A DNA stretch of 29,017 nucleotides from JBCBTD01 sp039818825 (GCA_039818825.1 JBCBTD010000052.1:1-29017), one strand, 5' to 3'. Shown: positions 15,012 to 27,440, numbered from the stretch's first letter. Made by a program: numbers and translations. The notes: generated from the sequence alone by a model not told the origin.

Positions 15012-15091
15012 ACTATCGTCCAACGTCACCGGTTGATCGGCAGCTCGACTCTGCCGATATCCAGTCGGTGATAGATGCTGAAAGGATCATC

Positions 15092-15817
15092 ATGGCCTAC
15101 GACACCAATTCGCCTTACGCCCGCTCGGGCGCAGGCGTACGCGCGGAGCCGGTCGACGCAGGCCTCCGCTCGTACATGCTTTCCGTTTACAACTACATGG
15201 CGCTGGCGCTGGTCATCACCGGTCTGATGGCTTTCGTCGTCGCCTCGACACCAGCGATCTACGGCCCGATCTTCAGCTCGCCACTGAAGTGGGTGGTGAT
15301 GCTGGCGCCCCTCGGCTTCGTGCTCGCTCTGAGCTTCGGCATCCAAAAGATGAGCGTCGGCACGGCGCAGATCGTCTTTTGGACCTATGCCGCGACGATG
15401 GGCCTGTCACTGTCGGTGATCTTCTTGGCGTTCACCGCCGAGAGCATCGCTCGAACGTTCTTCATCACCGCCGCCGCCTTCGGTGCGCTCAGCCTCTACG
15501 GTTACACGACCAAGCGCGATCTGACGGCGATGGGTTCGTTCCTGATCATGGGCGTGTTCGGGCTGATCATCGCGTCGGTGGTCAACATCTTTCTGGGCAG
15601 CACGGCGCTGCAGTTCGCCGTCAGCGTGCTCGGCGTGCTGATCTTTGCCGGCCTGACTGCCTATGACACGCAGCGCATCAAGAGCATGTACTTCGAGGTT
15701 CGCAGCGATGGAACCGCGATGTCGAAGGCGGCGTTGATGGGCGCACTTGCGCTCTATCTCGACTTCATCAACCTCTTCATGTTCCTGCTGCAGTTCATGG
15801 GTCAACAGCGCAACTGA
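15092..15817 (+). CDS. Bax inhibitor-1/YccA-family membrane protein
   Basis: A 241-residue inner-membrane protein with about seven hydrophobic segments between residues 25 and 235. The hydrophilic N-terminus ends VDAGLRSYMLSVYNYMALALVITG, the usual entry to the first helix, and the family signature region GLTAYDTQRIKSMY is followed by LALYLDFINLFMFLLQFMG with the conserved Asp in the last helix. Relatives form a pH-sensitive calcium leak or interact with the FtsH protease; which applies here is unknown. An AAAGGA site lies 6 bases before the ATG. It ends in a good intrinsic terminator. Confidence 0.95.
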   Translation: MAYDTNSPYARSGAGVRAEPVDAGLRSYMLSVYNYMALALVITGLMAFVVASTPAIYGPIFSSPLKWVVMLAPLGFVLALSFGIQKMSVGTAQIVFWTYAATMGLSLSVIFLAFTAESIARTFFITAAAFGALSLYGYTTKRDLTAMGSFLIMGVFGLIIASVVNIFLGSTALQFAVSVLGVLIFAGLTAYDTQRIKSMYFEVRSDGTAMSKAALMGALALYLDFINLFMFLLQFMGQQRN

Positions 15818-15845
15818 TGCGCTTCGCTTCCACCGAGCCTACGAG

Positions 15846-15873
15846 CGGCGCCGGCAACGGCGCCGTTTTCGTT
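15846..15873 (+). terminator. Intrinsic terminator of the Bax inhibitor-1-like gene
   Basis: CGGCGCCG (15846-15853) is repeated as its own reverse complement at 15858-15865, making an 8-bp stem closed by a GCAA tetraloop, followed by TTTTCGTTT. It starts 29 bases after the stop codon. This is the clearest rho-independent terminator in the window. Confidence 0.88.
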
Positions 15874-15979
15874 TCCGCTGCAGGCCGGGATGTTCGCCTG
15901 CACGCCACCAAGTTAAAATCGTGGACGCGGGGAGCAGGCCAAGCGACGGCTTGATGAAGTCGAGGGAGGACCGACGGTC

Positions 15980-16474
15980 ATGGGTAACATCGCCCGTTTG
16001 GCCAGCGCATTCGGTGCGATCGGGATCGTGGGCACCGCTGGCGTCACCAGCGTGGATGCGCAGACGGCCGCCGCGTGCGAGACTTTCACGGTAAGCAGCG
16101 ACGGCAGCGCGCGCGTCGTCGACTACGTCGACCTCGCCGCCCCGGGTCCGACGCCGGGCGACATGCGCGTCGGTCAGCGCGATTTGATCGACGCCGACGG
16201 GGCCGAGGCGGGCACCTACCGTTGGCTGCTGACGCAGCTTCCCGGTGACAAGCTGCATGGTCAGATGATCTTCGAGTTGCCCGGCGGGCAGTTGTTCGCC
16301 GAGCGCTTGGCCGATGCCGTCCGGCCGACCGACGACGTCGGCCAGGTCAGCATCTCCGGCCATACCGCCGTGATCACCGGCGGCAACGGCGTCTTCGACG
16401 ACGCCCACGGCACCGTCACGGTGGTGTTCGACGGCATCGGCGCAACGTACCGCGTCAACGTTCGCTGCGGCTGA
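15980..16474 (+). CDS. Secreted small beta-barrel-like protein, possibly allene-oxide-cyclase-like
   Basis: A 164-residue protein with a signal peptide ending in SVDA at residue 27. Two Cys remain in the mature chain, near each end (AACETF and NVRCG), and could form a disulfide. The second half, GHTAVITGGNGVFDDAHGTVTVVFDGIGATYRVNV, resembles the YxxxGGTGxFxGAxGxVxV repeat of allene oxide cyclase/dirigent-type barrels, which bind or act on hydrophobic molecules in plants and have bacterial relatives. That link is from a motif seen by eye and is moderate at best. A GGGAGGA site lies about 11 bases upstream. Its last 20 bases overlap the end of the convergent YfhO-like gene. Confidence 0.75.
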   Translation: MGNIARLASAFGAIGIVGTAGVTSVDAQTAAACETFTVSSDGSARVVDYVDLAAPGPTPGDMRVGQRDLIDADGAEAGTYRWLLTQLPGDKLHGQMIFELPGGQLFAERLADAVRPTDDVGQVSISGHTAVITGGNGVFDDAHGTVTVVFDGIGATYRVNVRCG

Positions 16475-18866
16475 CCGTGGCCGGGCGCCAGTCGCTGTCG
16501 GCGATCGTGCGCAGCACGGCCCGCCACGACGCATAGTCGAGCACGACGTCGTGCGTGCCGGGACGGACCGGTACCGCCTGAAACAACACGTTGGCACGAT
16601 GGATCGGCGTGGCCAGACCGCCGACTCGCGCCGTCCAGCCCGGATCGGCGAGTTCGGCCCAGATGACGAAGGCGTCGCGCTTGGCCTCGACGCGCAGCTG
16701 TACGCGGTCCGCACCCCAACCTACGACCTCGACGCTGCCAGCAGACTCCGTCGGCACCACGTCGCCGGCGGGTGCTGGCACGCCCTCGATCAACGCCTCG
16801 CGCGACCAATCCAAGCCAGGCAAGTCGCCCGATGCCAGCAGTGCTTCCGGATCGTGCGGGTGCGCCGCCTCGGCACCAATCAGGCGGACGAGCGGTAACG
16901 CATCGGCGTTGTCGTAGATCCAGGCGCCGCCGATCCGCAGTGGCGGCGAAAACGCTGCCTCGCTCGTCGGGTCGAACTCGGCCATGGGTGCGCCGAGGAC
17001 GATGTAGCGGATGCCGAGCAGGTCGGCGAACGGTGACGCATAGCTGGTCATCAGCGTGCCGAACGGCCGCGGCATGATCTCGTGGCTGTAGTCCTGTTTG
17101 CCGGTGGCTTGGTCGTACGCACCGCTCCGCAGTGGGTTGTAGCCTTGGGTCGTGATGATCCCGAGCGGCAACGCCACGTTCTGCCATGCGCCACCCAAGC
17201 CACGGATCTCGACCCGCATCGGCCCTTCGTTCTCCACCACCTCGGCCATGCGAGACCGCAGCCAACGCGCCAACGGATCGTCCTCCGGATGCGCCAACGG
17301 GTCGGCGTCCGCAGGCGACCGGGCATTCAATTCGGTGCCGGTGTTGTGGATCGTGAGATCGGCGACGGTGAGCAGCCAGACGACGGCGACGGCCCACGCG
17401 CGATGCCGCGGATCACCTCGTGCTCCAGCCACGATCAAGGCAATGGTGACGATTCCGAAAAGCGACGGAATCAACACCGCAGGCCAGGCGCTGGCAAAGC
17501 GGCCCAACGCTATCGCAACGGCAAGAGCAAGCCCGACGAGCGCCACCCCGGCACCCGCTTCGAGCCCGGCCCGGACCCGCGAAGCCGACGGCAAACCAGC
17601 TTGCAGATACCGATCGGTGATACCGAGCACGGCCAGCGCCAAGCCGAGGTTGAAAATGTAGGTGGCGTCCGCGGGCCGCCGGAACAGATCGAAGCCCGGC
17701 ACCACCTCGAACAGGGGCCGAAACAACGGCGCGCGGTCGCCCACCGCAAAGGCCATGGCCGTCACCGCGATGCCGGCGCCGAGACGAGCACCGGGGGCGA
17801 GCAGCCCGCCGCGGAGCACGCCAAGCCACAGGAGCATGACCACTGCCGGCACACCTAGCGCCAAGTGGATGACGGTACGGTCGATCCATGGGCCGGGCCA
17901 ACTCGGCGATGACGGTCCCCAAAAAGCGGCCTCATGGCCGAAACTCGAGAAGCTGGAGAACAGGTTGGGGAATGGCAGGGTGAGCAGGCTGCCCCACTGC
18001 AACGCCAGCCTGGCGGCGGTGTCCGCGTCGAAGCCGGGACGACTGCTATCGACGACGTAGGCGACGGTCGCCGCCAGCGGCAGAGCGACCGCCGCGGCCC
18101 AAACGGCGACGGCCAAGGCGATCGCCGGCAGCGCCTGACGAAAGCGGTTCCAAGGCGAGTCACAGCCGCCAAGTTTGGCAAGGGCGACGGCGATCAAAAC
18201 GAAGTGGCCGAGAAACGCGACGTGATCGCGATTGAGGGTCAGCACCGCGAGCACGAGGCCGGTCGCCACACCTCGGCGCCAACTGGGGCGATCCAGGAGC
18301 ACCTCGACCGCTACGATTGCGACCGGCAACCAAGCGTAGCTGAGCACGAGCAGCGTGTGCTGCAGCCTCGCCATGGCAGCACCGCCAAAAGCGAAGACCA
18401 ACGCCGCGAGCACGACCGCCAGCGGATGCGCGCCGCGCCGCAGCCCCCATACCGCCAGCGCCAAGGCGCCGAGCAGCAGGTGCAGCAGGACCAACAGGTC
18501 CATGGCCAGAAGGGACGGCTCCGGGTCGAGCCACGCCAACAAGAGAAAGCTCGGCGCTGTCACCATCGACTGCGGGTCGGCCAAGGTCGGCCCACCGCCA
18601 TGAATCTCGCCCATCCACGCCGGCCAGTCACCCGCAGCGAGATGGCGGGCGAGGCCGCGCAACATGGCGTAAAAGTGGTTCTGCGAGTCGAACGGAACCG
18701 ACAAACCCTGGTACCACCAAGGGACGGTCAGCCAGACCCACGCGACGATGATGGCTCCGAAGGCGCATGCATAGGTCGTCGCGAGCTGCGCATCGACGCG
18801 CGGCCACTGCCTAGCATCGCGCCACCCGCGGAAGGTACGCGGGCGGCGCGGCGAACGAGCGGTCAT
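16455..18866 (-). CDS. YfhO-like polytopic membrane protein, copy 1
   Basis: An 803-residue membrane protein with about a dozen hydrophobic segments followed by a large extracytoplasmic C-terminal domain. The first loop holds VPFDSQNHFYAMLRGLARHL and GDWPAWMGEIHGGGPTLADP, matching the YfhO family loop with its conserved Asp and GDxPxWxxxxxGGxPxxAD pattern. The C-terminus has the family's LADPGWTARVGGLATP and VRPGTHDVVLDY strands. YfhO proteins are GT-C-like enzymes that add sugars to cell-envelope polymers outside the membrane; the acceptor here is unknown. The ATG at 18866 is preceded by GGGGGGCG, the same context as in the paralogue; longer starts lack support. It lies 247 bases after copy 2 and overlaps the convergent upstream-strand gene by 20 bases. 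Confidence 0.88.
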   Translation of the reverse strand: MTARSPRRPRTFRGWRDARQWPRVDAQLATTYACAFGAIIVAWVWLTVPWWYQGLSVPFDSQNHFYAMLRGLARHLAAGDWPAWMGEIHGGGPTLADPQSMVTAPSFLLLAWLDPEPSLLAMDLLVLLHLLLGALALAVWGLRRGAHPLAVVLAALVFAFGGAAMARLQHTLLVLSYAWLPVAIVAVEVLLDRPSWRRGVATGLVLAVLTLNRDHVAFLGHFVLIAVALAKLGGCDSPWNRFRQALPAIALAVAVWAAAVALPLAATVAYVVDSSRPGFDADTAARLALQWGSLLTLPFPNLFSSFSSFGHEAAFWGPSSPSWPGPWIDRTVIHLALGVPAVVMLLWLGVLRGGLLAPGARLGAGIAVTAMAFAVGDRAPLFRPLFEVVPGFDLFRRPADATYIFNLGLALAVLGITDRYLQAGLPSASRVRAGLEAGAGVALVGLALAVAIALGRFASAWPAVLIPSLFGIVTIALIVAGARGDPRHRAWAVAVVWLLTVADLTIHNTGTELNARSPADADPLAHPEDDPLARWLRSRMAEVVENEGPMRVEIRGLGGAWQNVALPLGIITTQGYNPLRSGAYDQATGKQDYSHEIMPRPFGTLMTSYASPFADLLGIRYIVLGAPMAEFDPTSEAAFSPPLRIGGAWIYDNADALPLVRLIGAEAAHPHDPEALLASGDLPGLDWSREALIEGVPAPAGDVVPTESAGSVEVVGWGADRVQLRVEAKRDAFVIWAELADPGWTARVGGLATPIHRANVLFQAVPVRPGTHDVVLDYASWRAVLRTIADSDWRPATVSRSER

Positions 18867-19113
18867 CGCCCCCCGCCCAGCTCGGCGGCGGCATTCTCGG
18901 CACTCGTGCGCCGGCCGGTCTGCCGAACGAGCAACGACATCCATTCACCCATCGAAATCAGTGTCTCAGGCAATCGAAGGACGGCACTTCGAAATCGTCG
19001 TAGGCGATAGATCGATGGCGCTTTGCAGGGTTGCCGTCTTCCACCCTGTTCGTCGCGGTGGCTTCGGGCTGCGTCCGGCGTCCCGGACGTCGTGTCCCGT
19101 TCGGGCACGATCC

Positions 19114-21501
19114 TCAACCGGGATCGTCTGTTCGGCTCCGGTCGATGCCGATGGCGGCCGCGACGGCGCGCCATGGGGCATAGTCGAAAGTGACCTCATG
19201 CGCGCCCGGGCCGACGGGCACGGCCATGAACAGCACGTTTGCGCGACTGATGGGCTTGCGCTCGCCATCGACCCACGCGGCCCAACCGGGGTCCGCCAGT
19301 TCCGCCCAAACAACGAAGGCGTCGCGCTCCGCGTCGACCTGAAGCCGCACGCGATCGGCGCCCCACTCGACCACGCGAACGGTGCCGGCGGAAACGTCCG
19401 AGGCAGGCGCCACGGCAGGGACGGGCACGCCCTCGATCAGGGCTTCGCGTGTCCAGTCCAGGGGCGGCAGATCGCCCGACGCCAGCAGCGCGTCAGGATC
19501 GTGCGGGTGAGCGGCGTCAGCGCCGACGAGCACGGCGAGCGGCAGGGCATCGGTGTTTTCGTAGACCCAGCCAGTGCCGATGCGCCGGGGCGGCGGGTAG
19601 GCGGCTCCAGCCGCTGGTTCGACGTCTTCCATCGGCCCGCCGAGCACGACGTAGCGAATGCCGAGGAGATCGGCAAACGCGGACGTATAGCTGGTCATCA
19701 ACGTGCCGAAGGGCCGCCACATGAGATGACTGTAGTCCTGAGCGCCGACGGCCTCGTCGTAGCGCGCACTGCGCAACGGGTTGTAACCCAGCGTCGAGGC
19801 GACGCCGATCGACAACGGTGCGTTCTGCCAGGACCCGCCAAGGCCGAGGATCTCGACGCGTATGGGCTCGCCCATGGCCTCGTGGCGTTCCATCCGATCG
19901 CCCAGCCAGCGGCCGAGCGGGTCGGCTTCCGGGTTGTCCAGGATCGCTGCCTCTGCCGGATCGCGCGCGTTCAGACCGGTGCCGCTGCCATGGATCGAAA
20001 GCTCGGCGAGCGTCAGTGTGAGCAACGCAGCGACGGTCCAGACCCGAGCGCGCGGCTGCCGCCCGGCCCCGATGGCGAGCCCCACCACGGTCACCATCAC
20101 CAGTACCGTCGACGTCAGGACCGGCTGCCACGCTACGTCCAGCCGACCGAAGTGGAAGGCGATGGCGAGCGCCAATGCGACCACGCCGACCGCCAAAACG
20201 ACCTCGGCGATCGACCGCCAGCGCGGCACCGGTTCGATGCCGTTCCTCAGGTAGTGGTCGACGACGCCGACCAAGGCAAAAGCCAGCCCCAAGTTGATGA
20301 CGAACGTCGCGTCCGCCGGTCGCCGAAAAAGGTCGAACCCGGGGATGGTCTCGAACACAGCCTCGAAGAACGGCGTTCGGTAGCCGAGGGCGAAAACGAA
20401 AGCCACGAGCGCAATGGCGGCACCGAACCTGGCGCCGGGACGAGCCAGGCCACCACGGAGTACACCCAACCAAAGCAGGATCACCGCTGGTGTCACCCCA
20501 ATCGAGATCTGGACGATCGCGCGGTCGATGCCGCCCATCGGCCAAACCTCCGACGACGGTCCCCAGTAGAACTCACCCTCACCGAGACTGGCGAACAGGT
20601 CGGGGAACGGCAAGGTCAGCAGGCTCGCCCAAGGCAGGCCCGAGAGCCCCGCCCACGCGGCGTCGAAGGCGGGCCGATTGCTCTCGGCGACGTAGACCAC
20701 CGTGGCCGCCAGCGGGAGTGCGATGATGGCGGCCCACACCAGGAGGGCGATCGCCAGCGACGGCATCGCCTGGAGTAGTCGCCGCCCCGGCCTTGGGCTT
20801 CCGCCGATCACGGCAAGGGCCGTGGCCAAGATCACGAAGTGACCGAGGAACGCGACATGGTCGCGGTTGACCGTCAGGACTGCGACGGTGACACCGACGA
20901 TCACGCCGCGCCAAAGCTGCGGGCGCTGCAGCCACCAGGTGATGGTCAGCATCACGACCGGCAACCAAGCGTAGCTGATGACGAGCAGCGTGTGTTGGAG
21001 ACGCGCCATGGAAGCGCCGCCGAACGCGAAGATCACCGCCGCCAAGGCCGCTGCCAGCGGGTGAGCACCACTGCGAACCGCGAGCACGGCGAGCGCCGCG
21101 GCACCCAGCAGCAGGTGCCCGGCAATCAACATGTCCATCGCCCGTAGCGACGGCTCCGGATCGAACCACGCCAGAAGCAAGAAGCCGGGCGACGTGACCA
21201 TGGACTGTGGGTCGGCGAGGGTCGGCCGGCCGCCGTGAATCTCACTCATCCAGGCGGGCCAGTCGCCAACGGCGAGGTGACGCGCTAGCCCGCGAAGCAT
21301 GGCGTAGAAGTGATTCTGAGAGTCCCAGGGGATCGACAGGCCCTGATACCACCACGGAACCGTCAACCACACCCAAGCAACGACGAGGATCGCAAGCGCA
21401 AGGGCGGTGCCTCTGACATGTCCATCGCGGACGAGCGACGACCCGGCGCCTTCGCCGACGTCGCGATCAGCATCGTCACCAGGCGACGACGCCGCCGTCA
21501 T
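19114..21501 (-). CDS. YfhO-like polytopic membrane protein, copy 2 (tandem paralogue)
   Basis: A 795-residue paralogue of the following gene, collinear over nearly the whole length. Shared stretches include AWVWLTVPWWYQGLS, DSQNHFYAMLRGLARHLA, LADPQSMVT and LNRDHVAFLGHF or its close variant. It keeps the extracytoplasmic loop Asp (IPWDSQNHF) and the C-terminal beta domain (LADPGWAAWVDGERKP, VGPGAHEVTFDYAPWRAV). The two copies differ mostly in the hydrophilic N-terminus and in the middle membrane segments, so this is an old duplication, not a recent copy or assembly artefact. The ATG at 21501 has the same GGCG-ATGAC(C/G)GC context as copy 1. It follows the amidase gene by 106 bases on the same strand. 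Confidence 0.88.
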   Translation of the reverse strand: MTAASSPGDDADRDVGEGAGSSLVRDGHVRGTALALAILVVAWVWLTVPWWYQGLSIPWDSQNHFYAMLRGLARHLAVGDWPAWMSEIHGGRPTLADPQSMVTSPGFLLLAWFDPEPSLRAMDMLIAGHLLLGAAALAVLAVRSGAHPLAAALAAVIFAFGGASMARLQHTLLVISYAWLPVVMLTITWWLQRPQLWRGVIVGVTVAVLTVNRDHVAFLGHFVILATALAVIGGSPRPGRRLLQAMPSLAIALLVWAAIIALPLAATVVYVAESNRPAFDAAWAGLSGLPWASLLTLPFPDLFASLGEGEFYWGPSSEVWPMGGIDRAIVQISIGVTPAVILLWLGVLRGGLARPGARFGAAIALVAFVFALGYRTPFFEAVFETIPGFDLFRRPADATFVINLGLAFALVGVVDHYLRNGIEPVPRWRSIAEVVLAVGVVALALAIAFHFGRLDVAWQPVLTSTVLVMVTVVGLAIGAGRQPRARVWTVAALLTLTLAELSIHGSGTGLNARDPAEAAILDNPEADPLGRWLGDRMERHEAMGEPIRVEILGLGGSWQNAPLSIGVASTLGYNPLRSARYDEAVGAQDYSHLMWRPFGTLMTSYTSAFADLLGIRYVVLGGPMEDVEPAAGAAYPPPRRIGTGWVYENTDALPLAVLVGADAAHPHDPDALLASGDLPPLDWTREALIEGVPVPAVAPASDVSAGTVRVVEWGADRVRLQVDAERDAFVVWAELADPGWAAWVDGERKPISRANVLFMAVPVGPGAHEVTFDYAPWRAVAAAIGIDRSRTDDPG

Positions 21502-21607
21502 CGCCCGCCGCCCCGGGGCGCGACTGCCTGCCTGTCCGCACCCCGCGTTGAATGAAAGGCCGCTTCGACCGACCTATCGAGATAGCCGCACAAAGCCCGC
21601 GCTTCCT

Positions 21608-22327
21608 CTACTCGACTTCTTGACAATAGTTTTGAACCGCGACAGCAACGGCATCGGCAACTTTTGCATGTGTTGCGGGCTGAAGGAGCATCTCTTCTTC
21701 TTCCGGGTGCTTGATGACGCCCACCTCGAACAAGACGGCGGGCATGACGGTCCGTCGCAACACGTAGAGTTCGTCGAACCGATAGATGCCCAACGCCGGG
21801 TCCAAGAGCTGCCGTGATTCGCCAGGAATCGGCTCGGCATGGTGCAACGTGCGCTCGAAGCCGCGCTCCTGTAGGGCGAGCGCCACCTGGCGAGCGAACC
21901 GTGTCGATGCCGCCGGGTCGACGTTCTGCTGGCTGACGAAAAGGCTGTATCCGGCGGCGTGACGCGACATGTCCATCGGACCATCGGCGTCGGGCGGCCA
22001 CCATCGTTCGAGAAACATCGGTTGAACCGAATCGTGGTGCACACTGAGGAACAGCTCCGCGTCCATGGCTGCCGCTGCCGCCGCGCGTTCACGGAGTGCC
22101 GGACGGTCTCCGGGCAGGCGGAGGACTTGGACTTGTTCCATACCGAGCGCCACCAACCGCTCGCGGATCGCCTCGGCAACATCGACGTTGAAAGCGTGCT
22201 CCGGGCGGCCGCGCGCCGAGATCGCGCCCGGCGCTCCGGGGCTGTGACCCACGTCGATCGCCAGACGCAGGGTCGCCGGCTCGCAGGCGAAAGCCATGTC
22301 GGCCAGGACCAAGCCCAGCCCGAGCAT
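21608..22327 (-). CDS. N-acetylmuramoyl-L-alanine amidase (Amidase_3)
   Basis: A roughly 239-residue zinc amidase that cleaves the bond between muramic acid and the peptide stem of peptidoglycan. Metal-site motifs are LAIDVGHSPG (first His), RPEHAFNVDVAEAI (Glu) and LFLSVHHDSVQP (second His), with the catalytic Glu in AVLFEVGVIKHPEEE. A hydrophobic segment before ACEP at the N-terminus is a signal peptide or, with its Cys, possibly a lipoprotein signal, although the lipobox is imperfect. The ATG at 22327 gives a short signal without positive charge; the frame is open upstream to a TTG at 22456, just after the carboxylase stop, which would add Arg residues. The start is therefore uncertain. 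It has only the catalytic domain, no SPOR or AMIN domain. Confidence 0.88.
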   Translation of the reverse strand: MLGLGLVLADMAFACEPATLRLAIDVGHSPGAPGAISARGRPEHAFNVDVAEAIRERLVALGMEQVQVLRLPGDRPALRERAAAAAAMDAELFLSVHHDSVQPMFLERWWPPDADGPMDMSRHAAGYSLFVSQQNVDPAASTRFARQVALALQERGFERTLHHAEPIPGESRQLLDPALGIYRFDELYVLRRTVMPAVLFEVGVIKHPEEEEMLLQPATHAKVADAVAVAVQNYCQEVE

Positions 22328-22458
22328 CAAGCCGCCGATCGGGCGCCCGAGATACCTGATCCAACTCCGCTCGATGACCGAAGCCCACGCCGCCGGACCA
22401 GCATCGGAGACGACACCGAGGCCGCCGCAGCTCCGTCCGGCCGGCAGGGTCGCCAAGA

Positions 22459-24450
<1,992 letters not shown>

Positions 24451-24462
24451 GAGCCCAGCAGC

Positions 24463-25995
<1,533 letters not shown>

Positions 25996-26187
25996 GACCC
26001 GTCTCCGTCATAGCGGTGTCCGAGTAGCACGATATTGCACTGCGTCAAAGTCGACCGATCTGGCCAGAGGCAGCCCTTCGGGAGCCTCGGCCGACACCAG
26101 GGCGCCTCGGTCTGCGTCTGTCCTGGGCCCTCGCCGCGCCAGCGGAAAAGAGCCGGTGCGGGCCGAGCCGCACCGACGATCGCCCGT

Positions 26188-26609
26188 TCAGAAGGGGTGG
26201 ATGCGGGGCCAGTTCTCGTCACCCTGCTCGATGAAAGCTGGGGTATCGGCCTGCCACAGTCCCTGCGCCCTGGGATGGACCAGCAGGAACAGCCGACCGT
26301 CCTCGCCGGCGACGACCAGCGGGTCGCGCGGTACCTTTGGCTCTGTGACGCCGCCCAGCTGCAGTAGCCGTCGTCGGCCGGCGCATAGCGCTCCGGATCG
26401 GCGACGAACGCGTTGTGGCTGGCCTCACTGGCGAGGTACCAGATCGCACCGTTCCAGAATGCACTGAAGCACGCCTCGCCGCGCTGCGGCTCGCCCTCGA
26501 AGTACGACACCGTGTCATAGCCGCCGATGGCCAAGGCCGGCTGGTTGCCGGCCAGAGCCGGTACCGACGTTAGCCAGCCGGGCGCGATCAGCGTCGCAAG
26601 CTTGATCAT
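26188..26609 (-). pseudogene. YHS-domain secreted protein gene with a single-base frameshift
   Basis: From the ATG at 26609 (AGGAGAGAGG site upstream) the frame gives a signal peptide (MIKLATLIAPGWLTSVPALA), then AIGGYDTVSYFEGEPQRG, FWNGAIWYLASEASHNAF and DPERYAPADDGYCSWA, a clear YHS-domain order. At about 26350-26357 the frame then breaks. One base later in phase the family's tail continues as GVTEPKVPRDPLVVAGEDGR, LFLLVHPRAQGLWQADTPAF and IEQGDENWPRIHPF, ending at TGA 26188. The 422-base span is exactly one base short of 141 codons. Unrepaired, the original frame runs on into the start of the carboxylase gene. YHS proteins of this type are thought to bind copper or another metal. It is a pseudogene, a recent mutation or an assembly error. 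Confidence 0.8.
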
Positions 26610-26779
26610 GCCTCTCTCCTCCCGCGTTGCGATGGATGAGACCGAGGTCATTGGCAGGGCACATGCGGGCATGGTCACGCTGGATCACGCCGCTGCGCTG
26701 GCTGCAGTCAGGCAATTCGGGGCGGCGCTCCAAGCCAGCCGGACCGCTGCGCTGGCGTCCACGAACCACGACTCCACGT

Positions 26780-26807
26780 TTGACGTTCGGAGGCATCGTC
26801 TTTTAAA
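26780..26807 (+). promoter_or_regulatory. Promoter of the XRE-cupin regulator
   Basis: TTGACG (26780-26785) and TTTAAA (26802-26807) are separated by 16 bases. They match the sigma-70 consensus at 5 of 6 and 4 of 6 positions. A start of transcription about 6-7 bases on would fall within 3 bases of the ATG at 26816, so the message would be nearly leaderless. There is no ribosome site before this ATG. Confidence 0.55.
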
Positions 26808-26815
26808 GTGTCCGT

Positions 26816-27382
26816 ATGGATGATGAAGTAGACGGCACACGATGGGCGATCGCGCGGCGGGTGAAGTTGGAGCGCGAGGCGCGCGGCTGGTCACTCGCCG
26901 AGTTGGGCGAGCGCGCCGCGGTGTCGAAAGCGGCGATCAGCAAGATCGAACGCGGTGAGACGAGCCCGACCGCCAGCATCCTCGTCAGGTTGGCCGGCGC
27001 CTTCGATCTCACCCTCGCCGGCCTCCTGGTCCGCGCCGAGGCCGATGGCGACCGACTGTCGCGGGTAGCCGACCAGCCGGTCTTTCGTGATCCGGAGACC
27101 GGCTACGTCCGTCGCCAGGTCTTCGCGCGCCCCGATCACCCGCTGGAGATCGTCGAGGTCGAGCTACCACCCGGTTGTCACGTGACGCTGCCGGCCTCTT
27201 CGTTCGCCCGAATCCGCCAGACCGTCCGGGTGAACTCGGGCGCGCTGGTCATCCGGGAGGGCGATGAGCGGCACCAGCTCGGTGCCGGCGACTGCCTCGG
27301 CTTCGGTCCGCCGGCCGACGTGACCTTCGCCAACGAGACCGCCGTCGCATGCTCCTACGTCGTGCTGCTGGCCCGGAGCTGA
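26816..27382 (+). CDS. XRE-family regulator with C-terminal cupin domain
   Basis: A 188-residue predicted repressor. Residues 9-65 are a Cro/C1-type helix-turn-helix (RVKLEREARGWSLAELGERA, then AAISKIERGETSPTASILVRLA). Residues about 105-185 form a cupin barrel (FARPDHPLEIVEVELPPGCH, VNSGALVIREGDERHQLGAGD). The cupin motif positions usually held by metal-binding His are mostly replaced, as in many regulators where the barrel senses a small ligand. The family often controls the adjacent amino-acid, polyamine or acetyltransferase gene, and a GNAT gene follows 58 bases later on the same strand. The ATG has no ribosome site and sits directly behind a promoter. Confidence 0.92.
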   Translation: MDDEVDGTRWAIARRVKLEREARGWSLAELGERAAVSKAAISKIERGETSPTASILVRLAGAFDLTLAGLLVRAEADGDRLSRVADQPVFRDPETGYVRRQVFARPDHPLEIVEVELPPGCHVTLPASSFARIRQTVRVNSGALVIREGDERHQLGAGDCLGFGPPADVTFANETAVACSYVVLLARS

Positions 27383-27440
27383 CCGCGCGCGCCGCTCGAC
27401 TCACGAACCAAACCACCGCCCCGTGGAGGAGGAACCTCGC

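Noticed and set aside
18867..19113. 247-base gap between the two YfhO-like genes
   Set aside because: No open frame with recognisable content, no tRNA-like fold and no strong hairpin was found; it is left as unexplained spacer.
18961..20778. Long plus-strand open frame opposite YfhO-like copy 2
   Set aside because: Low-complexity Arg/Gly/His composition, no domain, and the opposite strand has a conserved membrane protein.
26350..26375. Selenocysteine decoding to explain the YHS gene anomaly
   Set aside because: Some YHS proteins are selenoproteins, but here there is no in-frame TGA near the conserved Cys; the anomaly is a shift of frame.
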